Shown here: piece after piece, positions 1-10,865 of the stretch | Layout: each line of letters starts with the position of its first letter | How positions within the stretch are numbered: position 1 is the stretch's first letter | Assembly: GCA_001600415.1 (NCBI GenBank) | Contig: BCJX01000006.1 | Location: forward strand, 965,588-1,029,587 | Length of the DNA stretch: 64,000 nt | DNA from: Pascua guehoae | Lineage: Eukaryota > Basidiomycota > Tremellomycetes > Trichosporonales > Trichosporonaceae | Reading direction: 5' to 3' | The notes under the pieces: generated by a model | The model's input: only the letters and a program-made list of their open reading frames with translations | What the model was told of the DNA's origin: nothing | Database searches by the model: none | Position numbers and translations under genes: made by a program

Positions 1-1270
1 GGGGGGAAGGGGAGAATGCGAGGGGAGGTGACGATGGGGTGTATGATGACGGGAAGGCAGATGACGAGGTAGGGGACGGGAGGGGCATATAGGGGATGAG
101 GAGTCAACAGCCGTGCCATGGGTGCACGGGCAGCGAAGAGGTCGACGACGGCGATTGTAAATGAGTGCAAGTGTGCAAGTTGCGCCGCGGTGAAAAGGAC
201 ATGTCAGCTCTACACTCTCGCCTCCCAACCCGCCGCGCTCACCTCCAAGACTGCGCTGCTTGAGGGAGAGATACACCTCTGCGCCCGCCGAAAACCGGCC
301 CCTGAGGCCACCGTCCATCATATCCTCCTCATCGATCCGCTTATCCTTTGCGGCCGTGGGGCCCTTGTGCCACGCAAAGTTGTACAGGCCGCGGGCGCCA
401 AACATGCCATCGCTGGCAGAGTACGTATACTCGCCCGAGTACCTTCCCGTATCGTGCTGGATGGACAGCAGGAGGTTTCCGGGCGGGAGCGACGGCGCCG
501 GTGCGGGCGCCTCGCTGCCCTGCTGGCGGAGGGGGGCGGAGAGGCGCGGGCCGGCGGGGAGGTGGACAAAGGCCAGCTGGGCCTGGACGGTGGGGGCGAG
601 GCGCATCGTGGCGAGCCCGCTCAGGTGCATCGTGGGCAGGTGGAGGCGCGAGTAGAAGAGGAAGTCGCGGCCCTCGACGCGCCGCCCGCCCATCCAGAGC
701 TCGGGCTTGCCGACGGGCCGCGAGGGGGGTGGGTAGACCCGGAACCGCTCGACGACGTCCCGGAACGGCATCGTCCGTGACGGGCCAATCTGGCATTAGG
801 GTAAGGTATGGGGGGAGGGGGAGAGGAGGGAGGGAGGGGGGCTAGCGGAGAGTGGGGTAGCGGGGAGCGGGGAAGAAACGTAACGCACAGAGAGAGACTC
901 GCTCGTCGTAATGTACGACATGGAGCCGTTGAGCTGCGGGAGCGCATCGAGGGCGTACGCGTTGAAGAAGATGGGTGTCGGCGCGTTGGCAAGCTGCAGG
1001 AGGAGCGAGTCGGGGACGTGGAAGTCGCTGTGGTTAGTCTGGAGTGCTGGGGAAGGGGGGGGGGGGGTTGTAGAGTGGTGTGGTACGGGTTAGGTGCGGC
1101 GACGATCAACAATAACAAACGAACAACCTCAAGAAGACACACACCCCCGCGCCAATCTCAACTTACATGAGCGCGGCCGACGACCGCGTGAGGTTCGAGT
1201 AGAGATTATCCTCGTTCCACCCAATGGCCGCATAGTAGCTCCGGAGGAGGAGCGTCGAGAACGAGAGCAT
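1..1270 (-). CDS. MDM10: Mdm10, ERMES/SAM beta-barrel protein (partial, 3' end beyond window)
   Basis: Mitochondrial outer-membrane beta-barrel; in the family it anchors the ER-mitochondria ERMES tether and helps the SAM complex insert barrels. Exons 1270-1167, 1027-889 and 789-243 join in frame with GT-AG borders. The N-terminus carries the family pattern: [18 protein letters not shown] at about residues 10-27, then an LANAPTP stretch and NGSMSYI, and after the second intron the block [17 protein letters not shown]. Further on come [11 protein letters not shown] and [17 protein letters not shown], both typical of fungal Mdm10. The start ATG precedes an MLSFSTLLL segment and fits the family N-terminus. 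After residue about 263 a donor (GTGAGC at 242) opens an intron with no good acceptor before the window edge, so the C-terminal barrel is missing here only because of the edge. Identity is confident. Confidence 0.88.
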
Positions 1271-2303
1271 CGTGCCAGCTGCCAGCCATGGGGAATGGGC
1301 TAGTGGCAAAAGGCGAGGGCGGCGACACTGTTGACGCCGACGAGAATGTTGACGGCCGTTCGACGACGGGCGCTGGCTGCAGTGGAAGATGAGCCACGGC
1401 GATGACGACAGGCCAAAACGGCACGGAAGCTTTTTTCGCTAAACTTGAGCCTTGAACATCGTCTGCCCCTGGGCCCTGATCATCCCGATCTCGGACAGAC
1501 TGCCAGACTCTCCTCCGACGATCCCAACGTCCAGGATGCATGCAACCCGCCGCGACTACGTTCTCTTCTGCCGTACGCGCTGTAGCTTTGCACAGTGCAG
1601 ACGCTTGGCGCCGTGCGTCTTGACATGCAACTCTGAGGGGGCCTGTACCCATGTCCGTGCTCTCCTCTGTGCAACCGTCTACAGCCACAACCCGCAACCG
1701 GGTCATGCCGGCGCAGATCTGCCGACCGGCTCGTCCAAACACATCGAGGCCTTTTGTCGGCTAGACTCATCGGCTACCCATCGTCCCTCACGTCCGACGC
1801 CGGCACAACAACGCTGACCTGACTCTCTACGTTTCTCGTGCACATCTCCAGCGGCACATGCTGTACCGCCGCTGCGGCGTCGCGGCGTCACCTGCCCACT
1901 TGGCAAGCCACGCGCGTGACCTCAGCCACTCGTCGGACCTCGGGTATACTCCCCTGCCTGCTGCAGTGCCGAGCGTGACTGCCCAACGACACGCACCCTC
2001 GGCCGCACGACATAGGGAGCGAGGGAGGCGGGAACGCGCAATGACGGCAATGCAGTCGGCGCCGGCGCTGCCCACGATCCGAGCACCTAGTTTTGTTTCG
2101 GTAGAGCCGACAAAGTGACCAGGGGGCGGCGGGCGCCACTTTTCGCACCTCCATCCAGTGGACACGCTCGCTGGGCATGCGTTTTTTACATGCATGCATG
2201 TTGGCTGCTGCATGATGCACTATCCTGTCTAGCCAAGATTGCGCGGCTGGTCCGTGTTCCGATTCAGGCCACGACGTGACATTTCATCTAACTCCTTTGT
2301 GGT
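1271..2303. other. Intergenic between MDM10 and COX6
   Basis: About 1 kb upstream of MDM10 and downstream of COX6. Only short ORFs without codon structure or recognisable motifs are seen. I could not place a promoter element with confidence. Confidence 0.5.
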
Positions 2304-3055
2304 TTAAAGGTGGTAGAGCTCCTCCTTGGTCTCGATGCCTGCGGGTGTCAGCCACTGGGCCGGGGGGGGGGGGGGGGGGGGTCGGGTATGGGGTCATGGG
2401 CATGTTCGATAGCCAGCCATCACACCCGTTTATGCAACGCCAGCGATATCGGCGGCGCAGCTGGCGCTGCACCTTGGTGCGCGTCAAACTCACCAAGCTC
2501 GTCAATGATGGGCTTGAGCTCCTGGAGGTAGGTCTGGTACTGGCCCTTGTTCTCGACCTTCTCCTTGATACCCTCGAGGATGCGGACGGCAGTGGCATAG
2601 TCGTTGACCTTGCGCGAGGCGCGGAGGGCGGCCTCGATGACCTCGGTGGAAGGGACGAGGTCGTAGGCAAAGCAGTTGTTCAGGCCGCGCTGGAGCTCAA
2701 ACAGGTCGCCAACGTTGCCAAAGAACTCGCGGTAGCGCGCGTTGAACGCATCGTACGACTCCTCGGCCTGGTGCGAGCTGGGGCGCACAGCTGCATGTCA
2801 GTAACAAGTAGTGTGGGGTGGGGTGGAGCTCGGCGTCGAGACTCGGTGCAGGTTGGCTTGCCCGGGTGCGATGGGGGTTCCTGGTACCCGGACCCGACTC
2901 GAGATTGTCTCGTCTCGTCGTCCAGTGCCAGGCGAGAAATTGCACACTGTCCTGCCTTGCAAACGGAATGGAGGCTCACCGGTAAAGGCGGCGGGGCGGG
3001 CGACACGCGCAACAGCCGGGCGGGCGCGGAGGGCGGCGCGAGTGAGCGAGAGCAT
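2304..3055 (-). CDS. COX6: Cytochrome c oxidase subunit 6 (COX5A family), mitochondrial precursor
   Basis: Nuclear-encoded subunit of respiratory complex IV on the matrix side. Three exons (3055-2980, 2790-2494, 2338-2304) join in frame to 135 residues, the usual size. Exon 1 encodes an Arg/Ala-rich presequence (MLSLTRAALRARPAVARVAR) typical of matrix targeting. Exon 2 carries the family core: SYDAFNARYREFFGNV, LQRGLNNCFAYDLVPST, and an ASRKVNDYATAVRILEGIKEKV segment. The tiny 35-nt last exon adds GIETKEELYHL and the stop, the conserved C-terminal signature of fungal Cox6. The last intron contains a homopolymer of about 20 G on the plus strand (from about 2361), so exact length there may be unreliable. 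No other family fits. Confidence 0.93.
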
Positions 3056-4779
3056 GGTGGGGTTGTTTTAGAGTGGTGAGAGGCAGGAGAGTGGTGAGGA
3101 GTGTGAAGGCGAGGGCGAGGATGAGGACGAGGTTGGCGGCAGGCTGGACTGGCTGCAGGCAGAGAGTGGACTGGACAGGGGCGGGCCTTGGGTGGGCTAG
3201 GGCGGCAGGCAGAGCAGGCAGGCAGGCAACAGGACGGGTGATGCGCCGGGTTGGCTCGGAGCAACGAGGGACGGAGAATCGAGTGCCTTGGTACCACTTA
3301 GCAAAGTCCTGGTTGGACAGTTGCTCGTCCACCATAGCATGAATGGGATAAATTGGGGGAAATTGTCGGGAAACAAATACCGTTGACTGTTGATTAGGCA
3401 TTAGACAGCCGTCATTAACAAAAGGAGAGCCCCCATTAGGAACCATTACGATTATCTCTAAAAAAGTCTAAAAAATTTGTCATATGGCCCAAGACCTCCC
3501 CCTACCTTACTGGTAGAATTACACGGTTTCCGACAGTCTGTCTAGCGGTTGACTCTCCCACCGCGGCTTGTGGTTTACTGACAGTAGGTACAGTGTAAGA
3601 CGTCTCAAATGCGTCAAGCACAATGCTGCCTGCTCGAGGATTCGAACGCGCGACTGACAGCTTTCACCGTGTAAACCCAGTAAACGCGCCATGGATAACT
3701 TCTGTTAACCACAACACAAAGGCCATATGATACTTGTGTAAGGGTTTCTTCAGTATGAGGCACAGAGTCACGTGGAACTTAGCCAAAATTTGAGCTCTGA
3801 TCGTCTTTATCCTCGAGGCATCAGACCCGCATCCATCATCTTCGAGGTGGGCATCAACGTAATATGGGGCACGGCTCTTGAAAGATATAGTTGCTATTCG
3901 TTGGCGAGGAGGATATCCCGTCGTGATGCACAGGGATCGTCGCGAAGAGCAGGGCGAGCTCGCCACGTTCCCTGTGAAGAGCTGGACACCGCAACACCGC
4001 CCATCACAGAAATCCTGTCTGTAAATCCCACCGGATGTGATGAAGCTCTTATGACCCAGGATGGGAGAGGATGGAGCGTGGTTTTGGTCAATAGGGTCAT
4101 GGATCGGGCACGTGCCACAGGAATAACGGCGTTAACAACTGGATTTGGCCTCTTGGGAGACGACCCCACCACTGGATTTTTGCCCAGTGACCGGAGACAG
4201 CATTGCTGTTTACAGCAGTAGCACCCCACATCGATGCCTGACTGCCGCAGTGAGGTGAGTTTGCTTTGGTCAGAAGTTCAGAAGGTCAGCGAGATGAGCC
4301 GTGTCCTTGATTGGGCGACAGGGGGGGCAGTGGCTGGGTTGAATGTCATTATTATTCTTATTGTTCCATTAATTCTGATTTTCTTCATTACAAACCCACT
4401 CACAGCGGCACTGAGCTGGGTCAAAGCGCATCTGGCTGGATTGTTTGCTGGCTGTACTTCTCACAACAGCCTTCCTTCGACGTACGTCCGTCCTGCGAAC
4501 GTACACCACAGACAAAGGCTGGAACTCGTGGCAATGCAGAGCCGGTCGACGGACACTGTGAACGACGTGCGCGCGAGACCCGCACACCATCCTCGAGCAG
4601 TGCCCTTCGCGCCATTGGGTCGCGTTGACGTGCAACGTTCGGCCCAAGGATGGTTGCCCGTTGATCCAATTGATCAACGCCATTCCCCCGCCGGAAGCAT
4701 CATGACAGGCATGACGTACCCCAACACAAAAGACCCGACCATGCATACAACAGTTGAATGAAACCCCGGTGCCCAAAGG
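3056..4779. other. Gene-poor, relatively AT-rich stretch between COX6 and Aurora kinase
   Basis: About 1.7 kb without a supportable gene. Base composition falls in the middle (about 3340-3530 and 3690-4440), with runs such as TATTATTCTTATTG near 4350, in contrast to the GC-rich flanks. Near 3646 a B-box-like TTCGAA on the minus strand lacks a pairing T-stem. The 100-150-residue ORFs here have no recognisable motif. It may be an old insertion relic or ordinary intergenic DNA. Confidence 0.4.
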
Positions 4780-6160
<1,381 letters not shown>

Positions 6161-6435
6161 TGTGAACAAGGCGGCGTGTTGCGTGTGGTGCAAAGGAGTA
6201 AAGTGGAATCGAGGCAGGGTTCACTCGCATCCCACCCACTTGTTTGGTTCCGGCGGGATCAATTTCGCCTTGGCACGGCTCGCCCCAGCTCCGTCCAGTA
6301 CGTCCAGTACGTCCAGTGCCACCATTCCCGACACCCGCTAACTGCACAACCTCCCATACTCTCCCACATCGCTACATGCAACTACAGCACTCCTGCATCG
6401 TATGGTAAATGTGCATAAATCTACATGCGCCACGT

Positions 6436-8187
6436 CTACTTCTTGAACAGCGTGATAATGCTGCGGGGTCAGCCGAGTCAAGTCACTGAAGGACAAGCAA
6501 ACTCACTCCTCGTCTTCCAGGACGTGGTCGATGCCGACCTTCTGGCCGCGCGAGTGCTTGGCCGATGTGCCGTATACCATGGCTTGTTGTCAGCGAGCAT
6601 ATCCACACTTCCAATGTAACATACCAGACTTGAACTGGCGACGAATATCCTTGTGGATCGCATCTGCAAAGTCGCCGACCGTGTTACGGCCCCGCCGCAA
6701 CACGACAGGAGACGAGTAGTCGGGCTGCTTTCCTTTAGGACGGGTGTATACTCGAACGAGCGCCTGGGCTTTGTCAGTACATGAAACCAGTCCGACGGCG
6801 GTGCACGTACCAGCTTCTCCCACATGACATCAAGCAGCTCGTCAATGTTGAGCCACAGCTTGGAGGAAATGGGCACAGAGTTGGGGATTTTGTACAGCAG
6901 GTCGAGCTCCTGGATGCTAATGGCGTCGATCTTGTTCAGGACGAAAATAGCGGGGATATACATGCTGTAGAGCGTCAGAAGGGAAGAAGCCCTGCAGTTT
7001 GAGGCTGTACGCACCGGTTGCCCTCGACGACGTCGATAATGTCCTCGATGGTGGCATCTGGCTCGTGGATGGTAATAGTGGCCGAAGTAATGCGGTACTC
7101 GGAGAGGACAGCCTTGATGGCGCCCTGGTCGACCTTTGTCAGGGGCACCGTGTTGATAATGCTGACACCGCCCGTCTCCTTCTTCTTGAGCGTAATGTTG
7201 GGCGGCTTCTTGTTGAGGCGGATACCAAAGCCCTCGAGTTCATTGACGAGGATGGCCAAGTCGTTGAGCGGCTTGAGGACATCGAGCACAATAAAGATGA
7301 GGTTGCACGTCCGCGCCACTGCGATAACCTGCCTACCACGACCCTTGCCGTCCTTGGCACCCTGGATAATACCGGGCAAGTCGAGAATCTGTAGACGCGC
7401 GCCGTTGTGCACCATGGTGCCCGGCACGGTGGTGAGGGTTGTGAACTCGTACGACGCGGCGACAGACTCGGTTCCGCTGGGCATGTCAGAATGTCGCCCC
7501 GCCTAATCTCAAAGATGCACGCACGTGAGCTTGGACATGAGCGTCGATTTTCCCTGTGGTGGGTGAGCAAGAGAGGCAACCAGAGTGGCGAAATCAAGCG
7601 ATACGCACGACAGATGGGACTGGTACGTCAGCACACAACCTTTACTGTCCCACATCTCGACTCGACAACACTCACAGCCAATGAACCCCACAGTAGCCAC
7701 ACCCGTTCGTGCAACGTCGAAGCCGATACCGGGACCACCGCCACCGCCCTGCGGCGTGATAAGCTCGCGACGGAGCTTGGCGAGCTTGGCTGCGAGTGTC
7801 AGCACCCTAACACAATGTAGAAGACCCGTCGCATGGCCATGTGCGCCAGTGGACGCTTTTAAACAGCTCCAAACCGCCCCCGCATTGTTGCCAACACAGT
7901 TGTCACTCGACGGACATGTCCACACGCCCGGACCCTCGAGCAAGAACACGCACCCTTGAGCTGGCCAAGATGGTACCTGCTCGTCAGCGGCGTTCAATCA
8001 CCCATATCCAAATGCACGCACTCGGTCGCCTTGTTCTTCTGCGTCTTCGACATCTCCTCCTCAATGTCCTTGATCTGCAGGTACGAGCAAGCGGCAGGGT
8101 AGTCGGCGCAGGTGGAGGCGGAGCGTCAGCACGAGACCGAGGCTACGGCAGCGAGATGGGGGGACATACCTTCTGTGCCGTCGTCAT
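6436..8187 (-). CDS. RBG1: DRG1-type developmentally regulated GTP-binding protein (Rbg1)
   Basis: Cytosolic translation-associated GTPase of the Obg/DRG group, which in yeast binds a DFRP partner and supports translating ribosomes. Eleven exons (8187-8170, 8074-8022, 7976-7954, 7789-7676, 7619-7609, 7553-7525, 7476-7015, 6964-6811, 6763-6625, 6582-6507, 6460-6436) give 367 residues, the exact family length. Seen in order: N-terminal helical region with [16 protein letters not shown] and [18 protein letters not shown]1 loop GFPSVGKST, G2 region TTLTTVPG, G3 [20 protein letters not shown]4 NKID, then the TGS domain with [18 protein letters not shown] and the C-terminal [18 protein letters not shown]. 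One acceptor is AAG rather than CAG (exon 10). The G1 loop is spread over three exons, including an 11-nt micro-exon. Confidence 0.95.
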
Positions 8188-8656
8188 GGTGCCGTTTGTT
8201 TTCCGGGGTCTATGCTATGTTCAAAGTTGCAATTGGGCTCGTGGTGACGCTGAGACTGCGTTTTTGCGTATGCGTGCTGCTCGCTGTCGGCTGTCGAGGT
8301 CGTCGAGAGGGTCAACTTTTGGAGTATGGACGAGGAAGAGTGGTGGCACACGCCAAGCAGAGGACCCTGCCCACGAGGAATCGTCAATTTTATTTCGTGT
8401 ATTTTGTGTATCAACTCGATATTTATCCGAGCCCTCCACTTTACAGCGATCGCTTGTGCTCGGGAGAGAGATGCATGCCACGATGTCGATGAAAGAAAGG
8501 TACATGCAATGCTTTACGAGCTGTGCAAGTGTGTGCACAACGAGGTGGAGTGCATCGAGGAGCGGTATGTACACAGAGGTGCGTGCTAATCCCTCCTACT
8601 CATCTACTCATTGCCTTGCGTCCTGGCAAGGGATCGTCGCCAATGGTCACCCTGAT
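8188..8656. other. Intergenic between RBG1 and the Ubl protein gene
   Basis: About 470 bp holding the 5' flank of RBG1 and the 3' flank of the next minus-strand gene. Nothing else is recognisable. Confidence 0.5.
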
Positions 8657-9475
8657 TTATCCAGTCTTCTTCCCGTCCCCTTTGCGAGTTGACGTCGGCG
8701 CGATCGGTGCGTCGGCCTTGTTCGCCCCCACGGGGCCGACAGGAGCGACAAGGCTCATCAAACTGCGATCTGTAATGCCAATCTGGGAAATCGTAGCATC
8801 ACGAGAGACGACCTTGCCGTCGCAAAGGACGAGGACGAGGGGCGAGTGGTTGTGCCTGTGTGCGTACGCCTCGAGGATCGGCCACAACTTGTGCGAACGG
8901 CTGGGCGAGAGCACTGTCGCCGACGGACAGCGGTCTGAGCCCGGGAGGGTGATTTTGATGCGGTCGTCGTCGAGCTCGGTCATCTTGATTTTGAACGTCA
9001 TCACCATACATTCCGTCTTGGGCTGGGGTGGGGCCACGCTGGGGGCCACGTTGGCGGTGTGCTGGTTGGGGCGCACGAATTCGTCGCCGCACTGTGTGTG
9101 CCGAGGCTGCTTCCCCGCCTGGTTGACCACTTTGTACCGCGCCACCTCGACCTCGAGTGCGCGGTTCCTCTTCTCCAGCACCTGGTTGGTATACGCCAAG
9201 CGGGCGTTTTCCTGTTCGAGCCGCGTCTCGAGGGTACGTCGGATGTCGTCGATAGCCGCTGCGAGCTCGTCACTTGGGCCGCGCGCAACTTGCTCGTCCT
9301 TGGGAGGAGAGTCATTACATTTACCCGAGTCGCGCCGCGCGGTCTCTGGGAACGAGACGACCACCTCGCAGTCGTTGGTGGACGTGCCCTCGACCTTGAC
9401 AGTGACCGAGCTCGTGCGCCGGCGTGGCACTGCGGAAGGGTTCTTGGCTCCACGGCCGGCCGGGTCGTGCTTCAT
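8657..9475 (-). CDS. Coiled-coil protein with C-terminal ubiquitin/SUMO-like domain
   Basis: A single open exon of 272 residues from the ATG at 9475. An in-frame ATG 101 codons upstream exists, but the extra stretch looks non-coding, so the inner start is chosen. Residues about 1-35 are basic/Ser-rich (AVPRRRTSSVTVKVEG). Residues about 65-110 form a charged helix likely to coil (AAIDDIRRTLETRLEQENAR followed by LEKRNRALEVEVARYK). Residues about 155-245 look like a beta-grasp fold: FKIKMTELDDDRIKITLPG, a helix KLWPILEAYAHR, a strand LVLCDGKVVS, then TISQIGITDRSLMSLV, which resembles the SUMO/Rad60 pattern of 'F-G ... T ... L-G-I-x-D'. There is no C-terminal di-glycine, so it is not a conjugated modifier. 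Function is not known; a SUMO-like adaptor is an inference. Confidence 0.65.
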   Translation of the reverse strand: MKHDPAGRGAKNPSAVPRRRTSSVTVKVEGTSTNDCEVVVSFPETARRDSGKCNDSPPKDEQVARGPSDELAAAIDDIRRTLETRLEQENARLAYTNQVLEKRNRALEVEVARYKVVNQAGKQPRHTQCGDEFVRPNQHTANVAPSVAPPQPKTECMVMTFKIKMTELDDDRIKITLPGSDRCPSATVLSPSRSHKLWPILEAYAHRHNHSPLVLVLCDGKVVSRDATISQIGITDRSLMSLVAPVGPVGANKADAPIAPTSTRKGDGKKTG

Positions 9476-10432
9476 GGCGGGTGCTGGGGTGTATAATGGG
9501 ACGTCTGGACGGGAGTCTAAGCGATGTTGCGGCTGTGGAATTGGCAGCCGACGTGAAAGTGTGGTGTAGGATGCCAGCGACTTTGTCTCTGTGGAGCTTG
9601 GCAAGTGATGTGAGAGAATGAGAGAATGAACCACGGACCAGAACGGGGGAAATGGACGTTGGTGTGCGAGTATCTGTCTGATCAGCCTCGTGTCCGAATA
9701 TCGTGAGACGCTTGCAGTCCACACACTGCGGCCTGTGTGGCACACAAGCCTGAGAGTGCGCCCCAGCACGGCCAGCACATCTTCTCCCGTTGGGGGTTCT
9801 GTGGCTTAGTGGTGAGTACGGGGGCATGTGTGCCGTGTGGCAACATGGTCACAGTACGGCAGCAGTCCTTGCCCTAGCCTCGCTCGGGCTTGTCGAACAT
9901 CTAGAATAAGTTTGGGGGGTGAATACATATATGGATGGGCAGCCTCGTGAAGCTATGACGGATCGGCAGACACTGGTGCTCGACTACAACGGACCATTCA
10001 TGTGGACCGTTCTTGTTCGGAAGGTATGACCAAAACTAATTGTGGCGGGACAGTGGCAATACTGTGTAAGACGGGTTCGGGTTCTGAGACGAAGAATCCA
10101 GTTGTAAGGGCGGGGGCGCTCTTAAATGACTACGGGTGGTACTGGTGGCTAGAGAGACCAGGGTTTTGCGAGTGGACAAGCATGAGCCTTCTGTTATTGC
10201 ATCACATTTGACCGCCCAAGCCAAGGCGATTGTGGTACTATTCTTTGTCGGCCAGCCTCACCATGGTGATATCAGTACTTTTCAACCAGTCCCAACCCCC
10301 AGACCTCAACCTGTCGGACCAGGCCGCACCATGCAACCTCATTGACTGGCCAGTCGGATTTTCATTTCTCGCTACGAATTCACTATATTCTTCTTGGCAA
10401 GCACAGCATCGGTGCACACTCCTAAGGACCCC
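9476..10432. other. Intergenic, no gene seen
   Basis: About 950 bp between the Ubl gene and the first peptide gene. An A-box-like GTGGCTTAGTGG near 9800 has no matching B-box. Short ORFs only. Confidence 0.45.
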
Positions 10433-10865
10433 TTAGCAGCGCCCGCGGACCTTGGGCTTGGAGCACTTGCAAACGCCCCACCAGCCACTGCACGACGACT
10501 TGCAGTATCCCTTCTTGTTGCAGCGGCTCGGGCAGCCCATGCAGTACCGCGCCTCGATTGTGGGGTTGGTGTTGACCGAGCGTTCAGAGAGGCCCGGCGC
10601 GTCCGCCGACCCGTCCACCTGCGAGTAATCAGCGCCAGTACGCGTCTTGCAAAGCTCGAAGCGCCAGATGACTCGACTCTGGACTCACAACAGTGGCGTC
10701 GGCGTCCTGGCCGTCGTGGCAGAGAAAGACGCCGTCGGTCGACACGCATGTCTCGTTGTCCTCGGGAAAGTAGAACTTGAGGCCGTTGGCGTCCTCGCGC
10801 TCGTCGAGGGGCGAGGCGAGGGCGGTGGCGGCGATGGCGAGGACGGTGACAAAGATGACCTTCAT
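10433..10865 (-). CDS. Secreted cysteine-rich defensin-like peptide precursor, copy 1
   Basis: Two exons (10865-10689, 10618-10433) separated by a 70-nt GT-AG intron give a 120-residue precursor. Residues 1-18 are a clear signal peptide (MKVIFVTVLAIAATALAS). An acidic pro-region follows, with the motif FYFPEDNETC and two cysteines (C40, C49). The C-terminal about 36 residues after EAR are basic and hold eight cysteines spaced C-x2-C-x3-C-x5-C-x3-C-x6-C-x-C-x8-C (residues 85 to 120), including GYCKSSC and VCKC. The CxxxC plus CxC arrangement with a glycine before Cys resembles the CS-alpha-beta fold of defensins. The precursor layout (signal, acidic pro-part, basic cysteine-rich end) suits a secreted antimicrobial peptide. 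It is a close relative of the gene at 14159. The defensin fold is an inference; I do not recognise a named family. Confidence 0.75.

Noticed and set aside
3600..3740. tRNA on the minus strand from the TTCGAAT word at about 3650
   Set aside because: The five bases on either side of the loop do not pair and no partner for the acceptor stem was found.
9785..9860. tRNA starting at GTGGCTTAGTGG
   Set aside because: A-box-like only; no B-box or T-arm within reach.
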